Part shown: positions 25,114 through 37,261 of the stretch, one piece after another
How positions within the stretch are numbered: the stretch's first letter is position 1
Layout of the letters: every line of letters starts with the position of its first letter
Assembly (NCBI GenBank): GCA_020091685.1
Contig: CM034595.1
Coordinates: forward strand, 26,335,933-26,399,932
Length of the DNA: 64,000 bases
Direction of reading: 5' to 3'
Source of the DNA: Lutjanus erythropterus
Lineage: Eukaryota > Chordata > Actinopteri > Lutjaniformes > Lutjanidae
Notes under the pieces: generated by a model
Told to the model about the DNA's origin: nothing
Database searches by the model: none
What the model saw: only the letters and a program-made list of their open reading frames with translations
Translations under genes and position numbers: made by a program

Positions 25114-28100
25114 TTTATTTGTCAATAATAAAAAATGCGGCATACAAAACATTAAAAACTCTTCAGTTGTACAAGAGAGCATTAAAACTCTACATGCTGA
25201 AAGCAGCTTTTCCTTCGTTTTGAAGTTAAGACCAAATGTGTTCCCTGGTTTTAGCTGAACTAGAAACTTAAAAGGGATTCAAGTTGGCATTTTTTGAAAC
25301 ACTCTCCAGTGAGCCAACCCTACAGGCACTTTTACAGATCTGAAACTCTTCAGATACGTAGTCGTCATGCCAAAACATCTATGGGCCTTTCTGTGCAGGT
25401 GGTTGAACCCCACCGGTCTCTCCATACTCAAGACGAGTGCCACGTATGAGTTGAGAGTTGACTCACCATTCAGCATGAATTGTGCAGTAATAAAAGTTTT
25501 TCATGGGCAGCAGAGAGCCAAAAGGGAGAAGGAGATTTTTAAAGTTCTTTTCTCTTTAGCAATGGGATTGTTTTGATTAATTTGTGTATAAAAGCAAATT
25601 TTCTATTACTACTTGCAAGTTCCTTTCTAAAATCCATACAAATCTGTACTTAATTGTAAAGTATATGGATGGACATGGTGAAACTGTCTTACTTCATTAA
25701 GCAAGCAGATTGCTCTTGGAAGTGACAGTGAGGGACAGTTGTGTCTGACCTGGATGTAACAGGATCATTTTTTTTATTTTTTATCTTTCCTTTAATTCAA
25801 AACAATAAGAGTTATCTCCACTTTTAGTCTTAATGTACCATCCCGCGTCATCCCTCGTAGCACTGTTCTGTCTTCTGCTCACAGCAGCTGCTGCTAGGCA
25901 ATGGTTCGTGCCTGCATGCATATATTTAATATTTATATCAAAACAAGTCAGTGAAAAAAGCATCAAGGAATAATTCAGCTGAAATTCGATATTTAACACA
26001 AGTAACAACACTTTCACTAGTTAACTGTTATATGATTACCAAAACTTATACAGCAATGTGTTAAACTACTTTGTTAGTGGAAAAAGTAATGTGACTACAG
26101 TAACGTGTTATTAAGTAATGCACTACCCCCCCAACACTGACTCTGACTATCATATTGTATTGTAAGGGGGTAGAAGAAAAAAACTCCCTACACAGGGATC
26201 AAAGTTTCACATCACAATAAACAAACCATGAACTGTGCGTGAGCGGCACAAAAAAGAATTATGCATATGACATCCCACTCCTGCAGACGGTATTTAAATG
26301 ACGGAAAATAAAATAAAATTAAGTCGTAATAAGAATAGATTGCTACTGTCACTGCTCACAACCTGTCTAAACTGTTATTTGGCACTTAACAAAACAATAT
26401 TGGCTGTTTACTGTGAAGCTGTATTTGAAAATTTAAGAAGAATTTTATATATACACATGTAGAGTTGGGCAATTTGAAAAAAAAAAAAAAAACCTGCCAG
26501 GTGTAGGTCAGAAAAACCTGTGGAAAAAGTCTGACTGGGTAATTGCTTTGTAGGGTTGAGTAGCCAAAGATTAAGAGAAACCTAAGATATGACTACAGTG
26601 AAATACTGTACAACAAGTAATGTGGATTGAATAGTTCCAAGGTGGAGTTTAGACGTTAGCCTTCACAACCACAGTATGTTACAAATTGGCATAGTGTGAT
26701 TATAAAAATACAAAGAGGATGCTAAGATTTGGTTTGCTAAAAATATAAAAATAAATTATTTGGATGGTATGTTTGTAACAATGGGTACTCTGTAAGTGTG
26801 CTCTTCTGCTTTGGCTGCTTTAAAGCCCCTTCTCTCCATGTGTATCTATAAGGGTTTAGAGTCAGTAGAAATGGCACTGACTGGCCAAAATTACAAGAAA
26901 ATCTGCACCAGGTGTTGTAATTTTGGTGTCTAGATAAAGGGATTATGAAGGCAAGTTGTATTACCTCTTCATTGTGCTCTAGACATGATATAATTGGAAA
27001 TTATTATGATAAGGACCAAACTGGTGTGTTCTGTTTCATTTTCTACAAATCGCAATCAGTGAACACGATGCACAGCATTATTTTGTCTACATTTATCAGT
27101 GTGATGTAAAACAATTTAAAGCATGGGTTAGTTGGATGAGAAGTTTCCATGTCTCTCAGTTGAAAGTTGGCTGCCATTCAGCTGCCAAAACAATAAGCAA
27201 TATATACTAGAAAAGTATTATGTGGCTATGGTAGCCTCTTGTTATGAAGTTGGCTGCTGTTCTGAAGGTTAATTTAAAAAAAAGCCAAGATTTTCACTGG
27301 AGTACCTGTCTTAGGTATGTCATATAATATGGGAATAAATAAAAAGAAATAAAAATGTAAAACACCAGAATGATCCTTGATCATATTTTTTGCCAGGATA
27401 CTTAAAACCAAATGGTAAACATTGGCAATGGTTTCCCAAGAATACATTCAGATCTGTAAGTGAAAATATTTGCATAGAAAGCCTTTCAGTAGCACTATAA
27501 CCAAAGCAACAGGTCAGATTTATTAGACTTTTCTAACTTTTTTTTTTTTAGGTATATGGCTCCAACTACCTAGAATAGCAGCTAAATAAGAATCCTCTTA
27601 AGTTTAAAAAAAAGCAAAAAATGGTAGGCTCAGTATAATCAGGAACATTAAAATTGCTTAAAGTTCAGATGATCGTAACTTTGTCAGTGGGCCTATAGAT
27701 TGCTCTTAAGAGTGTCCATCACTTAAATAACTATAGCTATGAGTTACATGGAGAGTCAAGGCAGATGCCTCTACTTTTGAGCATGCCCTCTCCAAAAGGC
27801 TAGCCTAAAATAAGACTTAAAAGTGTGATACAACAAGCAAATAAATGTTAGTAAATGGATTGAAAGACACATGGTGAACGAATAAATAACCCTGATGAAA
27901 ATAAGGTCCCATACAGTTGTGAGGTTACAGATTGACTAGAAAACATTGGCACAGGTTAGCTTGGACTTCTGGGGACTTCTTATGAAGTCAGACAAGACTC
28001 TTGAAAGCTGTCTTTTGTTTCTTTAGAAACTAATTGGTGTGTACATCCACTGTCTTTTTGGTCTCAGAAAGTTGTAATAAAAAAAGCATTAGCTTTGATG

Positions 28101-28224
28101 AGAAAACACTGCATTAATGATTAAAACATAATAAAACTCTTGTTTTCCCCGTCACCGTTGGTAAGAGCGCTTGAAATCTGTGTCCTATGACACAAGGTGT
28201 ACTGCTCTTTGCTTCATCATGTTT
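25114..28224 (-). other. osgin2: Probable osgin2 3' UTR and convergent poly(A) region
   Basis: About 3.1 kb follow the osgin2 stop on the minus strand with no gene recognised. A minus-strand AATAAA (tttatt at 25114-25119) and a plus-strand aataaa (25127-25132) lie side by side, so transcripts of nbn and osgin2 could end at the same place. A nearer minus-strand signal at 27519-27524 would give a shorter UTR. Near 25990-26150 there is a repeat-like block ending in cactacccccccaacactga. Confidence 0.45.
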
Positions 28225-31200
28225 TCAGATGAAGTCATTCCCTCCGTTGCTGATGAGCTTCCCTTTCTTCTTGAGTCTCTTCAGCAGGCAGGAGGCAATG
28301 CCTAAAGCGCCACCCTTCAAAAAGCGAACAAAGTTGTCTCCCACCAGCGGGCCCATGGCAAACAGACCTGGCTCATTGGTACACTCAAAAGTGTAGGGGT
28401 CGATGTCAATGGGGTTCTGCTTGCAGGAGACGGGTTTCGTTGGATCCTGACCCAGATACTGGCCCTGCCCCTTCAAGAAAAACAGATTTGGGTTGGTCCC
28501 GATCAGGACTAATGCCATCGAGATCTTGAAAGCCTTGAGGGAGTTGTTCCCCTGCAGCAAACACTTCATGTCAGACTGGAAGGACACCACGCAGTGTTCA
28601 GGGAAACTGGTGTAGTCAGGAAACAGGCTGACGCTGGCATTACCAGCCACGTTACCTGTTGGAAGTTGGGGCTTTGGGCACATCTTGGCACAAACTGAAG
28701 AGGCAATACTAGCTGCCTGGGGTCTGTTTGAAGCAGAGGAAGGAGCCACGTTTGTGTACGTCTGAGAGCACATCATGTTGTAGACTTTGTGGTACTCTGG
28801 GTACAGGGTCTTGGGCAGCTGTTTGAAGATGAGGTCTGAGTCATCCACATTCTTACGAAAGACATGCAGCACTCTAATGTTGCTGTTGCAAGCACACAGA
28901 ACTGCATCTGCAGCGCTTAAACCAGCACCTACAATTAAAACTGGATCAGACTTCATATCCAGTTTTCTCCGGCTTACTGCCAAACCGAGGTCTGAGATGC
29001 TGTGAAATACAAATGGTAGGTCCTCCCCCTCTATACCTAATCGAACTGGTGAATCGGATGCACCAGTGGCGAGAACGACATTCTCAGCAAACACAGAGAA
29101 AGGGACGTGAGTGTCGTTCTGCACCTGCTGGTATCCTCTTACTTCCCAGAGAGCCCCCCCTCCTCCACTGTTTAGACACTCAATGCCATTTCCCTCAAAG
29201 CCTTCATTCCCACCATCTCCCACCCCTTGATCTCCTTGATCAGTGTGCCCATTTTCCAGACCTTCCCCCTCGTGTCCCCGGCAGAGTTTCTGGACAGAGG
29301 TCACGTAGGTGTTGTCAACAAAATTCTTTTGGAGGCCCTTTAGCTTCACATAGTTACGGTAATATGATGAGATCTCTTCTGGAGTGGCTCTGTCACTGGT
29401 TACATCCCTGCAGAAAAAGGAGAGACAATGAGAAATGAGGCAGCACAGAATTAAATTGAGGGTGGGTTCACACCTAAATGCCAAGCTCCTTAATCCTAGA
29501 TGCACTGTGAATCCAAACCTACCAGTTGGAAAACTGAAACAAAGGCAAAACTTAAATTGCTTCAGGAATTGCAAACAAATCATGTGGTGGAAATGTCATT
29601 CAATTATTGGTCCTACAGTCGGCAGGTTCAAATGATCAGCTCATCATCAAACCTCTGCAGAAGCCTGATAACAACCTGATCATTTAAATCAGGTGTGTTG
29701 GAACAGGGAAACATCTAAAACATGCAGGGCAGTGTGCCTTGAGGACCAGGGTTGGGAAACACTGGGTTAGAGGACAACAAACTCTATCCCAATTACTTCT
29801 TGTATATCATAGCCTAAATCATGGAGCACCTTCAGATTCTGTTTGTGTTGATCTGGAGTGTATGTCAGCAGACTTTTGGGGACTTCTCGTAAGCATAGAC
29901 AGTAGTAGAGTGGGACAGACCTTGTGAAGCCAAGTGAAGCCAATGCAGAAGTGCCCTAAACCTGTATTCTGTCTAATGGCCAGCAGGGGGCAAGTCTGTC
30001 GATTGCAAAGAAAAATCCTATTGGTAAACAGTGTCCTAATGACTCCATGTTCTCAGTTGCTAATTTGTAGTCTTATTCTATACAGCATGATGTTCATTTG
30101 GGAAATGATAGTCCTATTTAGAGTGAACTAACAGATAAAGCAGGGCATGCATTATCATGGGGCTAACATGTGATTGACAAGCCATTTTCTCCAGTTTCAA
30201 GGTTTCAAAATAGTAAACCAATGGGTGATGTGACAGTGGCTTGCTCCATTAATTATTCTACTGTCTATGTTTGTAATACAGTGGGTGTTAGATAATTTTT
30301 ATAACGTAGGCATGTCTCACTTTGTCGTAACTCCATGTTTGTCCCCTGCAGCTGACATTTTAGTAGGAAATGTGCTACTAGTTCAGTAGTGCTGTTGGGA
30401 GGCTAATTTCTACTATTTGCTTAATGAGTCTATGAACAGGAAGAGAAAATGTTTTTTAATCAGTGAAATAACACGTAAAATGGTACACTTCTGTGATTAG
30501 TTCAAATGGTGTTCACACCAGAAGTGATCTGCTCCAGAGTTCCCTTGACAGTTGTCCAAGACCAGCTCTTCAAGGTGGACCAGATAGTGGTGGTTTGGTT
30601 CACACCAGAGGCTTTAAGTCCCCAGCACCAAGTTTTTTTTTTACCCCCTTGACAGAGGGAACAACCAGGATTCGGTTCAATCAGACTAAACAAGACTAGG
30701 GTGATCCCGCCCTGAGACTTGAGCCCTGTCTTTGCTGTTCTCTCTCCGTACCTGCGTTTCCCATTTGTCAAGTCTCTGTAGTTAACCCCGGGAAGCTCCA
30801 TCCAGATGCCAAGACTAATAGTCAGCATGGAGCCTTCCATTGCCTGAGGAGAGACAAGATGTGGAGAGGAAAATACAAGGTCAGAGAAGGACAAAAACAA
30901 AGCAAACAAAAATATGGATCATTTATTACAAGGTTACAAAAGAATAAACCTTGTAGCTTACATGCCAAGCACCTCCAGGTGTTGCCCTCCCCAGCACCAG
31001 ATGTGGGATGTGTTGCTGCTTGTCCCTCCTCCACTGGAGGACAGGGGGGAACTCGTAGCCAAAGTCCGCATTAGGGTGCAGTAGTGTGTCAAAAAGAACA
31101 GCCACGGGGTTCCTCGACCTCCCCTCAAGACCCTCACTCAAATATTCCAAATCCTACAAAAACAGAAGTCCTTACCATGTCACATAAGGTTGGGTATCAT

Positions 31201-31973
31201 TTGGATTTTAATGATGATGTTTCCGATTCTGCTTTTCGATTTCGGTTCTGAACGATTTTGGTGTTAGACTCTTTGAGTGTCCTGCATTCTTCACAGCAGA
31301 GTTGTGTGAAACACTTATTACCTTAGGTAAATGTTACCAATGGAAATACTGAGCTAAACAAACATTAGCTATATAACTATAATCACGGCAGTCTCTTTTC
31401 TGGTTTCCTGAGTATTGTGGGGCTTACTTAGGCTACTTTACTGTAATGATAGTAGAGAATATCCCCTACTTGCAAAGCATTTTGTAGAACAGTGTTTGCT
31501 AAATTCAAAATAAAAATCTCTTAGTGATTCATTTGGAATTGTGATTTTGGCATTCTTACTTGAATTTGGTTCTGGATGCCAAACTATAATGACACACCTG
31601 AGTGACTGTGGTCATGTGCACATATGCAAGCAATTCTGTGTTTTTACCTGTTCAGTGATGGGTAGGTGCTTGGTCTCCTGCAGTTTCCTGTAGAGTATGG
31701 GGTTTGGGTGGACAGCTGCCGAATCTAGGTAAGGCTTGTATCCACTCAGCAGGTAGGACAGACAAATACCTGACGGCCCATTACCTACAAACAGAACCAG
31801 CTTTGAAAAATGGTGGAGTAGCATCCCAAAAGACCACATTACATTATGTTTTCAAGATGTTGAAGTGTGGCATGATTAGGGCAAAGTTGAAGGGAAGAAC
31901 ATTTACCGATGATGACCACAGGGACAGTGGGTGGGTGCTTTTGTGGCAGAGTGGTCTCTTCCAGAAGAGGCAT
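28225..31973 (-). CDS. osgin2: Oxidative stress-induced growth inhibitor 2 (OSGIN family)
   Basis: Five coding exons, read on the minus strand: 31973-31907, 31784-31648, 31153-30962, 30843-30752 and 29407-28225; 556 residues, in phase throughout. An FAD/NAD(P)-binding flavin-monooxygenase-like fold is indicated by a first dinucleotide motif G-N-G-P-S-G at residues 23-28 and a second G-A-G-L-S-A at 323-328. The blocks EGLEGRSRNPVAVLFDTLLH and GPLVGDNFVRFLKGGALG are family hallmarks. OSGIN proteins are linked to oxidative-stress growth control; the exact reaction of OSGIN2 is not well defined. Residues about 206-248 (29152-29280) are an unusual Gly/Glu/Asp-rich insertion, and a Ser/Ala-rich stretch follows YTNV. 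The start has a good context, and the exon upstream of it is closed by a stop, so no N-terminal extension is expected. It is convergent with nbn, which supports osgin2 over osgin1. Confidence 0.94.
29610..29766. mobile_element. Truncated copy of the palindromic element in osgin2 intron 4
   Basis: It shares catctaaaacatgcagggc and gaggaccaggxtxgggaaac-type ends with 18822-19014. One terminus is missing or diverged. Confidence 0.55.
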
Positions 31974-33649
31974 GGCTGCAGCCTGGGCCAGAGCCGGCAC
32001 TGAACAGGAATGATAGAAATGTGAAAAAAGTTCCAGACATTTCGGTAGTGGTCCATTTGATATTCAACTAAAAGCAGAGGCCCATTTGTGCATTGTCCCA
32101 CCACTGCTTCCATGTTTCTGGGTCAGATTATTTGAACAGGTTCAAACCGGCTTGCTGTCTTTGTGCCTGCCAATGTTGTTGTTGTCTCATGTTAGCTTAG
32201 ATCCTGTCTCCATCCACCATCATCAGCTGACTCAGAAACACACACACACATGCACACACACACACTGAACGGGGGAGAAAAAACTTTTATTCATCCTGTT
32301 ATTGTCCTTTCACACACAGCCATGACCCTCCCTGTCTGTCTGGGGCTTCATACACGTGGAAACACCCGCCACAACACAACGTCCCCCCAGCTTTTCTCTT
32401 TGCCGTCCCGCCAACGTCCACACACCCCCTGTCCTATCAAACATGGCCCGCGGCGAGGCTAGCCTCTGTTAACCCCGGTGCCGCTTCCCAAACAAAAGGG
32501 AGTTCTAATCAGATTTGTGTAGGCTTGGGTCTGTTGTGAAACGTTGCCGTTGAGCATGTGTAGTGTGTGTTTGTGTGTTACGCGACAGTGCCATTGTGTG
32601 CCCGCTGGGCAGCAAATCCCCCCTGATCACTCCTCCGAGTGGGCCCTAATCCCACTGGGCCTGTTTATGTCTTTACCTCCCCTTTCAACAGCAGCAGGGT
32701 GAGAATGTGGTGCTGGCATGCTGACAGACCAAACCATCAGAGCTCCTCCTCCTCTCATACCCGCCAGCCACACACAGCCACCGCCACCACCTCCACCGCA
32801 CACACTCACAGACTCTCCCGCCAAAACATTACCTAACGGCCACCACAAACAGTGCCCACTTGCCCCAGTTTCTAACCATAACACTGTCCGCACTGCCTTT
32901 GTCTTGCATCCCAAAATTCTAGCTCACATCCCCGAAAACTCCCATGTCTCCCTGCTGCCAATACAGTGCGCTTCATTTCACGTGTACCCCTCTCTCCCTC
33001 CCTCCCTCCATCCCCCTGTCTGACCTGTCTCTGTAGGCCAACCGGTTGTCTTTGGTCGCTGGCTTGTTTACCCTTTTCACTGAAAGCACTGGGATTCCAC
33101 ACATTGCCTGCCCTGTTTAGAGAATGTTGTGCCCCCAGTTGGCAAGCTGATACTGGTATTTCCATGCCACTGGTCAATTTGACAAAACCCCACAGTGTTT
33201 ACAGTCAAAAGTTTTGTTTTTTTGCTAGAACTTTCACTTTTCACTTGACAAACCCTTAGATCAGTGCATAACAAAATTAGTCTCTTACTGCAGATTTTTC
33301 TCTTAGGCAAGGACCTCTTACAATATAGAAAATATACCCCTCATGTATGTTCCTTAGAATAATTTGATGTAGCCCCCCCCTTTTTTTTTTTACTTTTCTA
33401 CTTCGTTATATCAAAGACCAACACAAGAGAAATGTAAAAGATATTAGATGTGAACATCAAGAGAGTGTGCATCTGATTATTTTAAATATACAATAAAAAA
33501 TTAGAAAGATATATAAGTAATATAAAATATAAAATAGGTCAAATAAAAGACATAAAGGCCTTGGACCTGAATATGATATGCCTATAAAATTGTTTGTGGA
33601 AAAGAAAATGTTTGTGCAAATAATATAAAATAAATAAATAAATAACAAT

Positions 33650-34295
33650 TTTGGTAAAACTGTATAGTAAGGGTTTATGAACAATCATGAATTTATACAT
33701 GACTTCATGCTTGAAAAAACATTCATAAACTATCAGGAATGTACAAGGTAAGGTAATTAATGCAATGCAAACAACTAAGGCATTTCAATCATCATATGTC
33801 TTTTTCATAGATAGGTTTGCAGGGCAAAAAACCTGACAGTCACGACAGTGCTCATGTTTTCTGTTGAATTCCAAGTGTTTTAATCATGATTAATGAAGCA
33901 ATTCTTCTTCATATCTTTATCATATTTGTGGCCCTTAAAATAAAGCCAGCCCTTCTATATATTTAGCCATCATGTATTTGGAAATAGAAATGGAAATTAG
34001 ATCATAATTTTGGACGTTATGTCAATTATGGTTTATTTAAGTAGAAAAAGAAAATCCATGTAGATCATGTATGCAAAAGCAACAAATGGTTAATACATGT
34101 GGCTTAATTCATTATGCCACTGTTATGTTATTTGTTACAGATAAACAGATCACTACTGTATTTGAAAGGCCACAAACATGATGACGTAATGAAAAAGTAA
34201 TGTTTCATGAAGTACTACATGAATGAATTCATGCATGAAGTCATGTATTAATTAATGATAATTCATGTACTAGAAAATGTTACCAGTATTTTTTT
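33650..34295. mobile_element. Inverted-repeat element upstream of osgin2
   Basis: atacatgacttcatgcttga near the left end is echoed by tgcatgaagtcatgtattaa at the right end in inverted orientation. The core is AT-rich with no ORF. Boundaries are approximate. Confidence 0.45.
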
Positions 34296-34977
34296 CTTAT
34301 ATCATGATAATTTAAAATGAATGAATCTGAAAACTGAAACTGAAAGTGGATCCCATTTTTTTTATTGTAATTTAATATTTGTGCTATTCGTCAACTTTTT
34401 CACCAGTATAATGAAGAACAGTTCGAATTATCTCCCCAAATGGTTGGCAAAACAGAAGTTATGTAGTTCAGTAAGGAAGTGTGTTCTAGACCTTGGAAAC
34501 AGTGTGTTTGTCACAACAATCTCAGTTTAAAGGTCCCAATTACCAGCTTTTATCTGCATCTCACATGTTAATCAGCAAATGGGTATTATATAATCACACA
34601 GCAGTATGTAGTGTCTGTTTAGGATGGTTGTGTTGTTGTTCAGTCCCCTGAAAATGTAAACTTAGTCTTCCAGCTTACATTAACCAGTCTTGACAGGTGT
34701 AAATACAGCATGATGCAACAACAGTGCTGATTACACCTGATTCACATAACAAGTTTATATTTCTGAGGTTATGGTGACAAAGGCAAGAGTAAATAATGAG
34801 CATAAGTCCGTGTGCTTTATTTACTGCATCTTTGACATTTAATTAAACTCATTTCAACACCAGAGTAAATGAAAAATAGTGCAGATCATCCAAACTGTTT
34901 TACCTGACAGGAAAAATCTTAGTGTGTTTTAAATTGAGGGAAAAAAGTTAAAATGGAATGTTAAAATGTTCATTTGG

Positions 34978-35012
34978 TTGTTGTTGTTGTTGTTGTTGTT
35001 GTCGTTGTTGTT
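34978..35012. repeat. (TTG)n microsatellite
   Basis: About 35 bases of TTG repeat with a single TCG interruption. Confidence 0.9.
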
Positions 35013-35825
35013 AGTTGACTTCATGTGTTGTTGTGCTGCTCTCCTGTCCGTTCATGCGCCTACATGTGCGCGTTTTGCAGCATGTGTGGAGAGGACGGTT
35101 CATACTTTTCTAGAACATGGTGTACTGAGTATTGTGGGCTATATATGGAAAAGAACTAACACTTAATGTAAAACTTTTAATGTTAAATGTGCTCAGTGGA
35201 GTGACAAAATGTACTTTTAAAAAAAATCCACCATCCCCATTGTGGTTAATTTGGATACCATGCTTGAAAAGGATTCTTCTGATTTTTTGGCTCTGTTTGA
35301 AAGGTGCGTTTGGTTTTTACAGGCCTGTAACTGCAGCCAACGTGGACTAATTTGCACAGAGCAAATTAGGTTAACTTTAACCAAGCAGTACACTGTGTGT
35401 GCATGTATATATAAATGGATGTTGCTGCAGCACAAGCTACTGGCGCAGCAGAATGATGTAGCAGTCTGTCACCCCATCATCCTCCTCACGGCTCAGACCT
35501 CCTCACTACACTCCTGCCTCCTGAGCAGCGGTCCTCGCATCCCGCATCCAAGGAGCACATGCGAAACACGGCGGCTGTGTCCCCATCATTGCATAATTTA
35601 GGTCAAACACACACTCATCCGCAACAAGAACAGCATCTCTTACCGCGTTGTGGTGTATGTCTCTGTCTCCCAGTCGCGTCCTGTTATCACGACCCACGGC
35701 TGCGTTTCTCACCGTATAAATAGGCAGACACCGGTGGGAGGACCTATCGGACTGTCCGGGGTCTGCATGAGATAATAAGCCAGCCTCTCTCTCGTCATCA
35801 CACACACATGAATTCACACACTCAC

Positions 35826-35946
35826 CTCCGTGCGGTTAAATCCGAGCAGACCTGGTTTATTCAGGTCTGACCAGCCTGTAAATGTCGCCTGAGGGGGAGA
35901 TCTTCTCTGTGTCTTGGTGGCAGTGTGTGTGTGTGCGTGTGTGTGT

Positions 35947-35987
<41 letters not shown>

Positions 35988-36180
35988 AGAGAGAGGGAGA
36001 AACCGGGTCCTGCGTTTGCTTTTGTCGTCACATGCGCATCTCTGCACCGGCAGCAGCGTGAGCGCGTTCACAGAGACAGAAGAGAGCCGGAAGATGAAGA
36101 TGAGATGAGCAGCATCTTTCAGCAGCATCCTCACAGCGCCGCCGACTCTCTGCTGCTGACTGAGTGGGCTCAGAGTGAAC
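35826..36180 (-). other. osgin2: Candidate noncoding first exon and promoter of osgin2
   Basis: On the minus strand an excellent donor (GAG then GTGAGT) ends a possible exon at 35826. The next acceptor, at 32000-32007 (ttcag), would join it to 31999, 26 bases before the osgin2 start codon. In the only frame that would continue into osgin2 there is a stop just before the donor, so the exon would be noncoding. A TG tract (35923-35986) lies inside the region, and the far side (36040-36150) is locally CpG-rich. Inference only. Confidence 0.35.
35923..35986. repeat. (TG)n microsatellite
   Basis: Imperfect TG tract with GC and TC interruptions, within the candidate osgin2 first exon region. Confidence 0.9.
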
Positions 36181-37128
36181 ACAGGGGTTTATTTTTAAGA
36201 AAGGCGTTGCTCAAATCTTAGTCATTCTCAGGACAGCCCAATGCTGCTCAGTGCTGTTTCTGACCAGACACAATAAAACGTCCTGCACCTGTAGGCTCCT
36301 GTGGGCTCCTTTAAGCTGTGATATGTTTTATATGCCCCAATGTTAATTTTTTTTTTTGACAGTATCAGGGGTGTAAATATAGTCAGTGCAGGTGCGTTAG
36401 GGCCCTTGGGGCTTGGGGGCCTTATAGAGAGTGGGCACTCAGACAATGCGTTTGTCAGAGGACGGGTACTTACAAGTAATTCAGATGCAGACTAGAGAAG
36501 TTGGACACCCTTTCTGGCAGAATTCTTGCTTCTCTGAAAAAAGAAAGAAATTGTTGGAGCAGCTTTAAAGTATTACTTCAATTTGTAACTGAAAGATTTT
36601 TTTTTTTTTTCAAATCAAGTTAACAAGTTACATGAACACAATTACTTTCAGTCAGATGCGTAATAATCTGATTGCTTTCAAATCAACACTTTGTGTTAAG
36701 GCAGCCTAAATTTTAGTCAACTTTCCACTTTTCCAACTCAATTATTTGCTTTATCCAAAAGTAAAATACTGCTCCTTAACAGGTAAAGTAGTATTATAAC
36801 ACCTGCCAGATGCACATAAATGAGAAAGATGCTGTATTTCCCTTAAAACGTTTATTTACATGTAAGGAAAAAATGTTAAGGAGTAAAAAGTATTAAACAT
36901 ATAAAAAATATCCCTCTCTCCTCAAAAACAATCATTACAATTGGGCCATTACACAGAATAAACATATCTGTATAGTGTCTGCAGTGTCTTTTAAGTGTAC
37001 TTTGAAGTGTCTCAGTTTTTCCTCATTCAGTCTACTGTCACTACATGTGCTTACAGATCACTATAGATCTACAGATGCACAAAACATTTATGTATTTCTG
37101 TACTGACCTACAGTATATCCTGCGAAGT

Positions 37129-37261
37129 CCCGCCTCCACGCCTCATCATCCAATGAGCTGAGTGAATTCTTCGCCCCACTTCCGGTCCTCCATACAAACA
37201 CATGTAAACTAGCCGTTAGCTTAGTCAACAACGCGAGAAGTGGCAATAAACGCCACTGAAG
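37129..37261 (+). promoter_or_regulatory. gtpbp10: TATA-less promoter of gtpbp10
   Basis: Within 135 bp of the start codon are a GC-box-like cccgcctcc (37129-37137), a CCAAT box (37150-37154) and an ETS-type acttccgg (37178-37185), with no TATA. This combination is usual for housekeeping and nuclear-encoded mitochondrial genes. Divergent osgin2 transcription would begin about 1.1 kb away. Confidence 0.55.

Larger units (their letters stand above)
32000..35825. other. osgin2 5' intron or spacer
   Basis: No coding gene is seen. If the first exon of osgin2 is at 35826-36180, this is its first intron. It holds a CA-rich tract (32237-32267), a GC-rich patch around 32330-32470, an inverted-repeat element at about 33650-34295, and a (TTG)n run at 34978-35012. 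A clean TATA-like word, tataaatagg, on the plus strand at 35715-35724 has no obvious downstream gene. Confidence 0.45.

Noticed and set aside
29013-29438. Plus-strand ORF of 141 codons
   Set aside because: Antisense shadow of the large osgin2 exon.
35814-36182. Minus-strand ORF with His-Thr repeats upstream of osgin2
   Set aside because: The repeats come from a TG tract. In the frame that would join osgin2 the candidate exon has a stop just before the donor, so no N-terminal extension is supported.
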